From Ophiura sarsii (lineage: Eukaryota > Echinodermata > Ophiuroidea > Amphilepidida > Ophiuridae), in NCBI GenBank assembly GCA_035610835.1, contig CM069442.1:30643798-30707797 (forward strand): a stretch of DNA of 64,000 nucleotides, in the 5' to 3' direction. The notes under the pieces are model-generated. The model searched no databases. It saw only the letters and a list, made by a program, of their open reading frames with translations, and had not been told where the DNA came from. Shown here in pieces: positions 1-11,900 of the stretch (positions are counted from its first letter, which is position 1; every line of letters begins with the position of its first letter). The translations under genes were made by a program, and so were the position numbers.

Positions 1-2840
1 AGCTTATTTTCGAAAGTTTTTAAAATTTCGAAAACTCTAAAATGTAGGTATATTTTACAATGCCACTGTACCTTTCCCAGTGTAGTTAAAGATTGATCTT
101 TACTGGAAGCAACCTCGCATCTAAGGTGGTTAATAAAATGCATTCAAAACGAAGGAGACTCAACTTTTTATTACTCACAACCACCTTTTATATAACATTG
201 GTCCAATTTCACCCGTATCATACAGGAAGTACAATCGTTGTATTTTTTTCAGTATTACTCACTATTTCTTCAGTGAAATATCATGATATTGATTGCAAAA
301 GACTACAAAATATATAAAATACATTTTAAAAGTATAATGATGTTGGATTGTTCCATTCTTTCACAGGGGTACTATTCAAATGTTCAAAATCTTTTGTAGG
401 TGTGGCAATTTCATTCAATGAGAAGGCAACACACTGTATGTATGTGGAAGTCTTGGTATTACTTGTTCTTTATTGTTTGTTTTAAACTGTGAACGTCCTG
501 TAGTTTTGACTATCAAATGGTGTTTTGCGACACTTACAGGTAGGCGGCCTTGGTAGGCCTTCTTTAGATGATCGATATTGGCTAACATTTAGCCTAAATT
601 GAATCTCACTGAAATTGAAGTGTGAATGTCATTAAGTACTCTTGGATTATTCCATTAGGCCTATATTAAATAGGGGTGTAGGTTTGACTAGCAAATGGTG
701 TTTTTCAACACTTACAGATACTTTAGATGATCGATATATTGGCTAATATTTAGCCTAAAGTGAATTTCTAACTGAAAGTTAGATCAGAAGTTCATTTCTC
801 TTTATAAAAAACGAGAAATAACATATTGTGAAATAAGTTACTCAACCGGGTGTCAAAATTGTCAAAATTGTCAAACTCTAACCATAAAGTGACTTATGAA
901 ATAGTAACAACTTTTTTTAAAGAAGTCTTTGAAAAGGGTATCATCCCGGGTATCATATTTGAGCAAACGTTTCGTTCCGGCATTAATTCATGTTGGGTAG
1001 TAAAACAGACTCGTTGTGCGGGAGGAGTGGCGACCCCCCACAGCCATATATTACATGGGGGAGTCTGGCCCAAACGCTATAATGAAACTTTTACTTTTTT
1101 TTAATGGAAATACTTCATGACTGTCAAACCGGAGTTGACGCTCATGTGTGTCGCAGCTCTGATTAACAATATTATGTGCAGTGATCATAACAGTAGTCTA
1201 AATATAGACAAAGTACTTTTGAATAGGCGTTTTATGTCTTTGTAAATGAAAAACAAACAAACAAACACCCCCAACAAATTTATTTATAACAAAAACACAG
1301 CTATCAAACCAGCCATCAAATCAAAGTTATATTATCAATTCTAAATCTTTTGGAGTTTGCATGCACAATATATTTATAGCATTAGGCGTATGTTAATAGC
1401 TTACACTATATTATCAACAAAATATGTATTGTATTGATATACATACTACACCATTTTGATAGTTGGGAGATTGAACCAACATGTCAGATAGTCGGATCTT
1501 ACATGGAAATAACTATTTCTGTAACTATAAATTCTCCTAGAAAACTATGGCATAGCATGAACAGTGCTGTCTTAAAAATATAAATTGTACAATTAATATG
1601 TCATCATTGGAACTGATTGGTCAAACGTATTGCAAATTCATACTGCCCGGATATAAAAAACACCCCTTTTTAATGAGTGGAATAGTCTCATTTTGGGCTA
1701 TTCCTGATATTAATGGTACCCCCCCCCCCCACCCACATGGAAGGTGTGTGAATTCTTCAAACTACTTTTTCGCTGGTGAGAATTCCCCAGAAAACATCCA
1801 TGTCCCTTCAGAATGGTATAGAAGGCATAGGAATTCCCAGAATTGTCTGTTAACAAATGTTTGCCTTCTATATGGGGGGTGGGGGGGGGGGGGGGGGGGG
1901 GGTGGTACCATTAACTTTTGGAATAGCACATTTCCATCGCACTATTGTAAGTACATTTAAAGAATATTATTGTCATTTGCTTAATATACTAGCACGAGTT
2001 TTATGTTACGATGCATCATCACAAAACCTGACTTTTCACATATTCAGGATTTTTTTGTATGAATTACCCATGAAAATAATGGAACAGTCCAATTTTATTT
2101 TATCTTATTAACTTTATTTGTAGAAATGAACAATATTGGTCTTGTTTGTAAGAAACAATTATTTTAACCGGAACATTCATTCAGTTGAGAGAACTAATTT
2201 ACTAAATTAACGCCAAGTAGGAAAATACTAAAATCTGTATTTTCAGAAAATGGCCCGAGTATATGGTGTGAATATATTAATAATGAACAAGTCTCCGTCG
2301 TTTTTATTTGTTGAATTGTTTCATCTATGTCTATTGGTGCTCTGAGGAAAACAACAATAAAAAAAAATCACTGGCAATTTTGCTATGCTATTGCAAACTT
2401 GACCTTCATTTTGCCTTTTCTCCATTTAATGAAAACCCTGTAAATGCCATTATACCCCCCTCTAAAAATGGAACAATCCAATATCTTAATTTTTTTAATA
2501 TTATTGCATTGTAAAGACAAAAGATGAATGTTTAATGGAAAGCATAACTGAAATGATATTATAATGTTGTCAGTAATTGGCACTAGTCTGAAAATGGTGA
2601 AAAAATACTTTTTTCACTTCTGAAAATGTACTATTAAGGGTCATTAGTAGGGGGGTCATATATCTCCCAGTAGGGGGGTACCCAGAATTTTTTATTACCA
2701 TCATTGTAAATCTTCATGGACATGTATCTTATCCCCAAAGTACAAAAAAAATTGGCCGACCCCCATCTGCACACCTCTGCCTGACTCTCTCAGACATGGC
2801 AATATTATATTATACAACTAAAATTGTGGTTTGTTTTCAG
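1..2840. other. Upstream or intron 1 sequence of MMP copy 1, no gene recognised
   Basis: No exon with MMP similarity and no signal-peptide exon like the one in copy 2 (35965-36063) could be found here, so this stretch is either intron 1 or upstream DNA. It holds a diverged direct duplication: about 505-640 and 680-790 share the words AAATGGTGTTTT, ACACTTACAG, TTTAGATGATCGATAT and TTAGCCTAAA. It also holds a C run near 1719-1730 and a G run near 1875-1902, flanked by inverted words. The short open frames are AT-rich or homopolymer-driven and look non-coding. Confidence 0.5.
1711..1913. repeat. Small inverted repeat with C and G runs
   Basis: The word TAATGGTACC at 1711 is followed by a run of about 12 C. 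A run of about 28 G precedes GGTACCATTA at 1904-1913. The arms are complementary, so the pair can fold as a hairpin of about 200 bp. It resembles the G-run-bearing TIR elements elsewhere in the window, but no target-site duplication was identified. Confidence 0.4.
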
Positions 2841-2937
2841 GAATATTTGAGATTTTATGAGCATATGCCTGCAGACGGTGGAAGTTATGAAGTGGGCCTG
2901 AAATCCTTCCAAAGAATGGCAAACGCCACACAATCAG
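2841..2937 (+). CDS. MMP copy 1 exon 2: N-terminal propeptide helix
   Basis: Acceptor TTGTTTTCAG and donor GTACGT frame 97 bases read from phase 0, ending in phase 1. The product begins [10 protein letters not shown] and ends [12 protein letters not shown], matching the peptidoglycan-binding-like MMP propeptide (YLxxFGY ... FQxxAxxxxTG). It aligns with copy 2 exon 2 with very few changes (E/D at the first residue, V/E at SYEVG). Confidence 0.85.
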
Positions 2938-5900
2938 GTACGTTGTGTTTTCAGGTTTTCACGATATTGACGGCCATACAGATTCCAATATTGTCCCATA
3001 CATATTCCACATCGCCCCATACAGATTTCTCATTGCCCCATATGGATTCTTCATTGCCCATATATAATCCTCATCGCCCATACACATTCCTCATTGCCCC
3101 AAGTATACCTGTGCGACCACAGCTCATAACCCAAAGTTGCATTTTTTTCTCTTCATCTTTTTTTTACCTATTTCTCCAATACTTTTTCTTTTTCCACTTG
3201 GCATTATTTCCCCAATTCTGCTCAGTATTTCCCGGGAGCGGTGCTCCCTGCTCCCGCTCTTTGTGCAACCCTGCCCATATAGATTCCTCATTGCCTCATA
3301 CAGATCCCTCGTTGCCCCATACAAACTTCTTATTATAGATTTCTCATTGCCCACATAGATTCCTCATTGCCCATATAGATTCCTCATTATAGATTTCTCA
3401 TTGCCCACATAGATTTCTCATTGCCCATATAGATTCCTCATTATAGATTTCTCAGTGCCCACATAGATTCCTCATTGCCCATATAGATTCCTCATTATAT
3501 ATTTCTCATTGCCCACATAGATTTCTCATTGCCCATATAGATTCCTCATTATATATTTCTCATTGCCCACATAGATTCCTCATTGCCCATATAGATTCCT
3601 CATTATATATTTCTCATTGCCCATGCCCACATAGATTCCTCATTGCCCATATAGATTCCTCATTACTTCATGCAGATTCCTCATTACTTCATGCAGATTC
3701 CTCATTACTTTATGCAGATTCCTCATTGCCCCATACAGACTTCTCACTGCCCCATACGGATTCCTCATTGCCCCATTGATCCCTCGTTGCTTCATACAGA
3801 TACCTCGTTGCCCCATAAACATTCCTCATTGCCCATGTAGATTCCTCATTCCTCATATAGATTCCTCATTGAAAATGCAACATACAGATTACTCATTGTT
3901 CAAGACAGATTCCTCATTGCCCCATATATATTCCTCATTGCCCATATATATTCCTCATTGCCCATATAGGTTCCTCATTGCCCATATAGGTTCCTCATTG
4001 CCCATATATGTTCCTCATTGCCCATATAGATTCCTCATTTCCCCATACACATTCCTCATTGGCCCATACAGATTCCTCATTGCTCCATATTGATTCCTCA
4101 TTACCCAATACAGATTCCTCGTTGCCCAATACAGATTCCTCGTTGCCCCATAAATATTCCTCATTGGCCATATAGATTCCTCATAACATACAGATTACTC
4201 ATTGTTCAAGACAGATTCCTCATTGCCCATATAGATTCCTCATTGCCCATATAGATTCCTTATTACCAATACAGATTCCTCATTGCTCCATATTGATTCC
4301 TCATTACCCAATACAGATTCCTCGTTGCCCAATACAGATTCCTCGTTACCCAATACAGATTCCTCATTGCTCCATATTGATTCCTCATTACCCAATACAG
4401 ATTCCTCGTTGCCCAATACAGATTCCTCGTTACCCAATACAGATTCCTCATGATCCCGTATAGATTCCCCATTGCCCCAATAATACAGATTCCTTATGAT
4501 CCCGTATAGATTCCCCATTGCCCCAATAATACAGATTCCTTATTATCCCGTATAGATTCCCCATTGCCCCAATAATACAGATTCCTTATGATCCCGTATA
4601 GATTCCCCATTGCCCCAATAATACAGATTCCTTATGATCCCGTATAGATTCCCCATTGCCCCAATAATACAGATTCCTTATTATCCCGTATAGATTCCCC
4701 ATTGCCCCAATAATACAGATTCCTTATGATCCCGTATAGATTCCCCATTGCCCCAATAATACAGATTCCTTATGATCCCGTATAGATTCCCCATTGCCCC
4801 AATAATACAGATTCCTTATTATCCCGTATAGATTCCCCATTGCCCCAATAATACAGATTCCTTATGATCCCGTATAGATTCCCCATTGCCCCAATAATAC
4901 AGATTCCTTATTATCCCGTATAGATTCCCCATTGCCCCAATAATACAGATTCCTTATTATCCCGTATAGATTCCCCATTGCCCCAATAATACAGATTCCT
5001 TATTATCCCGTATAGATTCCCCATTGCCCCAATAATACAGATTCCTTATTATCCCGTATAGATTCCCCATTGCCCCAATAATACAGATTCCTTATTATCC
5101 CGTATAGATTCCCCATTGCCCCAATAATACAGATTCCTTATTATCCCGTATAGATTCCCCATTGCCCCAATAATACAGATTCCTTATTATCCCGTATAGA
5201 TTCCCCATTGCCCCAATAATACAGATTCCTTATTATCCCGTATAGATTCCCCATTGCCCCAATAATACAGATTCCTTATTATCCCGTATAGATTCCCCAT
5301 TGCCCCAATAATACAGATTCCTTATTATCCCGTATAGATTCCCCATTGCCCCAATAATACAGATTCCTTATTATCCCGTATAGATTCCCCATTGCCCCAA
5401 TAATACAGATTCCTTATGATCCCGTATAGATTCCCCATTGCCCCAATAATACAGATTCCTTATTATCCCGTATAGATTCCCCATTGCCCCAATAATACAG
5501 ATTCCTTATTATCCCGTATAGATTCCCCATTGCCCCAATAATACAGATTCCTTATGATCCCGTATAGATTCCCCATTGCCCCAATAATACAGATTCCTTA
5601 TTATCCCGTATAGATTCCCCATTGCCCCAATAATACAGATTCCTTATGATCCCGTATAGATTCCCCATTGCCCCAATAATACAGATTCCTTATTATCCCG
5701 TATAGATTCCCCATTGCCCCAATAATACAGATTCCTTATTATCCCGTATAGATTCCCCATTGCCCCAATAATACAGATTCCTTATGATCCCGTATAGATT
5801 CCCCATTGCCCCAATAATACAGATTCCTTATTATCCCGTATAGATTCCCCATTGCCCCAATAATACAGATTCCTTATTATCCCGTATAGATTCCCCATTG

Positions 5901-8900
5901 CCCCAATAATACAGATTCCTTATTATCCCGTATAGATTCCCCATTGCCCCAATAATACAGATTCCTTATGATCCCGTATAGATTCCCCATTGCCCCAATA
6001 ATACAGATTCCTTATTATCCCGTATAGATTCCCCATTGCCCCAATAATACAGATTCCTTATTATCCCGTATAGATTCCCCATTGCCCCAATAATACAGAT
6101 TCCTTATTATCCCGTATAGATTCCCCATTGCCCCAATAATACAGATTCCTTATTATCCCGTATAGATTCCCCATTGCCCCAATAATACAGATTCCTTATT
6201 ATCCCGTATAGATTCCCCATTGCCCCAATAATACAGATTCCTTATTATCCCGTATAGATTCCCCATTGCCCCAATAATACAGATTCCTTATGATCCCGTA
6301 TAGATTCCCCATTGCCCCAATAATACAGATTCCTTATTATCCCGTATAGATTCCCCATTGCCCCAATAATACAGATTCCTTATTATCCCGTATAGATTCC
6401 CCATTGCCCCAATAATACAGATTCCTTATTATCCCGTATAGATTCCCCATTGCCCCAATAATACAGATTCCTTATGATCCCGTATAGATTCCCCATTGCC
6501 CCAATAATACAGATTCCTTATTATCCCGTATAGATTCCCCATTGCCCCAATAATACAGATTCCTTATTATCCCGTATAGATTCCCCATTGCCCCAATAAT
6601 ACAGATTCCTTATTATCCCGTATAGATTCCCCATTGCCCCAATAATACAGATTCCTTATTATCCCGTATAGATTCCCCATTGCCCCAATAATACAGATTC
6701 CTTATGATCCCGTATAGATTCCCCATTGCCCCAATAATACAGATTCCTTATTATCCCGTATAGATTCCCCATTGCCCCAATAATACAGATTCCTTATTAT
6801 CCCGTATAGATTCCCCATTGCCCCAATAATACAGATTCCTTATGATCCCGTATAGATTCCCCATTGCCCCAATAATACAGATTCCTTATTATCCCGTATA
6901 GATTCCCCATTGCCCCAATAATACAGATTCCTTATTATCCCGTATAGATTCCCCATTGCCCCAATAATACAGATTCCTTATTATCCCGTATAGATTCCCC
7001 ATTGCCCCAATAATACAGATTCCTTATTATCCCGTATAGATTCCCCATTGCCCCAATAATACAGATTCCTTATTATCCCGTATAGATTCCCCATTGCCCC
7101 AATAATACAGATTCCTTATTATCCCGTATAGATTCCCCATTGCCCCAATAATACAGATTCCTTATTATCCCGTATAGATTCCCCATTGCCCCAATAATAC
7201 AGATTCCTTATTATCCCGTATAGATTCCCCATTGCCCCAATAGTACAGATTCCTTATTATCCCGTATAGATTCCCCATTGCCCCAATAATACAGATTCCT
7301 TATTATCCCGTATAGATTCCCCATTGCCCCAATAATACAGATTCCTTATTATCCCGTATAGATTCCCCATTGCCCCAATAGTACAGATTCCTTATTATCC
7401 CGTATAGATTCCCCATTGCCCTAATGATACAGATTCCTCATTTGCTCATTGTGTTCCCTTTTCGGATGTCCCGTCCAGCGCTCCCGTAGTATTATGAATC
7501 GGTTTAGATATTTCCAGTAGGCCTAGATCTATTCCAAGTGTTATAGGTAAGTAGTTATAGGCGACATCATTAAAAAACTTATATATTTCCCTTCAATAAT
7601 GGTAATTGTTCTCATATTTCATTTAGGAGAACTAGACATCGCAACTCTGGAAATGATGAACATGCCGAGGTGTGGTAACACCGACAAACTGGTAAATTCA
7701 GACATCCGTGTCCGACGTTACGACGCCGTAGTCCGCTGGCCTGAGGACGAGATCACCTGGCGGGTAAATTCATTCGATCTCAAATTAGGGAAAGCCAAGA
7801 CAGAAAGCATAATGGAAGATGCTTTACAGGTAAATACGTTTTTGCATAGGCCTAGGTTTTTTTTAATTTTTTTAATTTTTTTAATTTTTCTTCACAGCGG
7901 CAGTATATGTTTAATACAAATTATATAGATCACATTTCTTAATATTATTAGTACCATACAAACGATAATGAGCACTAAATAAATGTTATTACAGGGTCCT
8001 TCGTAGATCTGAATTTAGATCCTCGGTTACTCCAATTATTAAGCTAGCATACCCCATCTCTGACTGTCCCAATCCGGGATATATTAAATCTTAATCAGGA
8101 TATTATTTATACGCAGGTCTGGGATATAATCTTAATCAGGATATTCTTTATACACAGGTGTGGGCTGCTGCTGCTGCAATAACATTCCGTAAAGTAACCG
8201 ATCCCAACGTCGATGTTGATTTCAATATCGAGTGGTACTACAATAGGGTATCTCACGGTAATAGCAACAATCGAGGATTCCAAGGAAGGCCGTTTGACGG
8301 GCCAAGAAGTGTTTTAGCCCATGCATTCTTCCCATTTGCAGATTATGCTGCACCGTCAATAGCTGGTGATGCTCATTTTGATGGCGATGAAGAGTTTACA
8401 GACAACACATTTGAAGGTAAGCGAGCTTGCAAACAAATCAAAGAACATCAGGCGGGGGGGGGGGGGGGGGGGGAATATTTCAAAACATATTCAAAAAATA
8501 TTTCAAAACAATAAATTATAGGCTACCATCACAAAAACGACCAAAGTTATCTAATACTAATCGTGGTAAGCGAGCTTGTAAACAAGTAGATTTTTTCAAT
8601 TTTCGAACTCATTTGGTGCGATCTGGTGTATACCTTTGACCAATATTGAAAAGCCATCACTTCATTTTCAATAAATATTTTGTTTTTTATCAATGCACGA
8701 AAGAAGTTGAGCATATACTGATATATCCTTGATTGAAGTATAGATGATTTAAAAGCTCGAACAGGGGGAGTCTGAGGGGGGATGTGCCCCCTCAGAATTG
8801 GAAAAATGTTCAATTTTCGAACCCATTTGGTGTGTACTTTTGACCAATATTTTATTGAAAAGCAATCACTTTATTTCCTATCAATATTATCTTTTTATGT

Positions 8901-11900
8901 AGGCCTATTGCCAAAAAAAAGTTATAACTAGCAGATGATAGAAAAATTATAAAAATAAAAGATAAATAAAGTTATTATGTGTATGCACAGGTATCAATTT
9001 GTTCCAAGTTGCCGCTCATGAATTTGGACATAGTCTTGGTTTGGGGCATTCGGAAATTGATGCAGCACTGATGGCGCCATTCTACCGAGGCTATCAGCAA
9101 AATTTTGATTTACATTCAGACGATGTCGCTGGGATACAGGCACTGTACGGTATGTGTGTAAATATATACTACGAGGGTCATTCAATAAGTTCTATACCTA
9201 CTCACTCTTAACTTCGCTAATATGAATGTCAGGCTCATGACATTTGTCATGATCATAGCTCCGAATCATTTATAGTAAATCATAAATTATTTCTACGCAG
9301 GTGTTTTTGCTTGAACGCCGCACAGTTGTTGCGGCATGCGCTACTTGAATGAGCACACATTGACTGGAGGAATACCTCATTTCAAAAGGTTAAAATGCTG
9401 TGTTCAAGCAAAGACCCTGGTTCAAGACCCGGGTTCAAGCTGCTTAACCAGCCTCCTTCAATACATCATTTAGCAACTTTTGAATTATGTTATTATGTGT
9501 ATGCACATTGTGTGCTCATTCAAGCATTACAACACCTGCGTAGTCATAGCCCCGTTCTAGTGTTGCTGTTCACACGTACATTAATCATTAGGTTACAAGG
9601 CCCGCTTAGCAGCGCTATAAATTGATGCCCTAAAAACCGTCAACAAATTTAAATATTCGCCTTCAATCCCAGCTGGTTGCTATATGACATAATTCTCGTG
9701 TGCAACCAACCGGCTGTATTGAGTAGTTTAAAGGCATGAGCATATGTAATTTGCAACATAATGGAAACTTACCCATGCAGTTAGCCCCGAATTTAAATAT
9801 ATGCACTGGGTAATCCTCTCGTAGTATTGATAATAATAGGTTTACCAGAGCGAATTAATTTATGTCATGGTGCCAAAAATCGTTTCGATGGAGTAAAATA
9901 TTAACAAAAATATCAGGCATAATCTAAAGGGGAACTGTTGAACTGTATATCTGTTCTTCATTGGGATTGAATATATACCATTTGAATGGCCTCAAGACTC
10001 ATTACTTTTTAGAATCCTCCAGTTGGAGTCTGAAAATCGAAGATTCGGATTTTGTTTTATGCATCCGTGTGTCATGTGTGGGGGGTGTCTGGGTAAGGAA
10101 GGCCGAGGATGATGGAAGACTTTGCGTAAAACTATAGCGTCTTTGTTAGATCTTCGATCTTCGTTTTCCAGATCCGTGTGTGGGTATCTGGAAAACGAAG
10201 ACCCAAGATGGAAGACTTAAAATTATAGTGTAAAATTATAGCGTCTTTGATTTTAGATCTTCGTTTCGTGTCTGGAAATGAAGACCGAAGATCAAAAGAC
10301 TTACAAACAACAATCAATTAATCAACGCAATCATGCACATTATCGTATAATCAGGACAAGCTGTGCGTTATTAAAGTATTACGCTTATAAATGCGGACTT
10401 CAAGGCCAGTGATCTTCTGATCAGCTCCAAATTGGCGCGGTGTGCCTCCTTACTCTCTAAATGTAAAAGAGCTAAAACTCACTCTTTTGAGAGATCTAGG
10501 AGGGACAGCTCTTTTTTTGGAGTGAAGTTCACTTGTTTCTGGAGTGAAGTTCACTCTTTTCAGAGTGATTGCCACTCTTTTCAGAGTAAAAATCACTCTA
10601 AAAAGAGTGGAAAATCCGAAAAGAGCAAACTTCACTCCTGAAATGAGCCGTCCCTCCTAGAGCTCTCAAAAGAGTGAGTTTTAGCTCTTTTACATCTAGG
10701 GAGTACAGCAGCGAATTAATACAGACACGTGTAGACGTACATGAACAATATCGCCATGGTGATGGTTTTTGGCTTCAACTATTTGCGTGAATTTTTAAAA
10801 AAAAATTAGTTTATTTATTTGGAAATGACACTTTTACATACGTACGTAAAGTTTACATAATATACATATTTACAAAATAAAACACAGGTCACATCGATTT
10901 GAATGCGCAATGAGCCGTCTCTAAGTAATGAACATAACAACAAGTGCATTGGCCGTGTATCATGTGTATTAAATGCGTGACGTGTGCGCGCGTATGGCCA
11001 ACAGTTTGTGAATGCGCGCATAGAGATAAATTCCGCATATTTATCGCCAATTTGGAACTGATTGAACTATAGTGGCGAAGGAAACGCGAAGTGGGCACCC
11101 GTAGATATCCCTGAGATATCCAACTAAACAATACCAGTATTTGGATTTTATTATAAGTATTTCTATGGTGGGTTCTCAACACATCTACCTAGTTTTGATT
11201 AATTATTTAATTAATCATTGTGACTAAGATTAATGTGATTTTTTTAAATTTGATCAAAGGTGCAAACAGTGGTCGTCCGGATGGAACTGTGAAACCCTAC
11301 CGGACTGTAAAGCCTGGAGATGCATGCCCAGGAACAAATCTTGACGCCACCACTAGGATCGGTGATGAGAATAGAGGATCGTTCCTCTTTAAAGGTTGGT
11401 GAAATTAGCTGTCATATCTGGCTTTTAGTAGTTACATTATAGGAAAACAATTGAGGTTACATACCGGACTAGCTGCCGCAAGGAATTGTGGTACTAGGCT
11501 GCCCTCACCTTGTTAGTGTTAGTTTTATGGAAATATTTTGGGTTGAAAAGCGAAAATACATCGTACATGTTACCATGGCAACGCACATCCGTCAATTTTG
11601 AACGCCCTCAAGTGAAACGTGCTCCAGTTCCGGAATTAACTGTTGATGCCGTGTCTGGACAATTCTTAACTTTCTAGTGACCAGCAAACTAGACCAAATC
11701 CCTGCTCATCATAACAATAACACAGTGGTCAGTATAGACGTTATTCGTAATTGACGATATCAGGCTAAAGAGGGAGACACACTCGATTTGACGTCACTAA
11801 TCATAACGAAAGCGAGGCCAATTGTAGTAATTTACTACAATTGGCCTCGCCTTCGTTATGATTAGTGACGTCACATCGAGTATATGTCTCCCTCTTTAAC

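Noticed and set aside
93..317. Possible missing signal-peptide exon of MMP copy 1
   Set aside because: Hydrophobic, but it has no similarity to copy 2 exon 1 and no donor in the right phase was convincing.
4240..4518. Minus-strand repeat proteins (NEESVLG, MRNLYG types)
   Set aside because: Shadow frames of the minisatellite; the 46-bp unit is not a multiple of three, so no long frame persists.
4455..7438. CRISPR array
   Set aside because: There are no unique spacers between conserved repeats; all units are the same, and the context is eukaryotic.
9395..9440. tRNA-like B-box words (GGTTCAAG...)
   Set aside because: No cloverleaf could be formed and no A box lies at the right distance.
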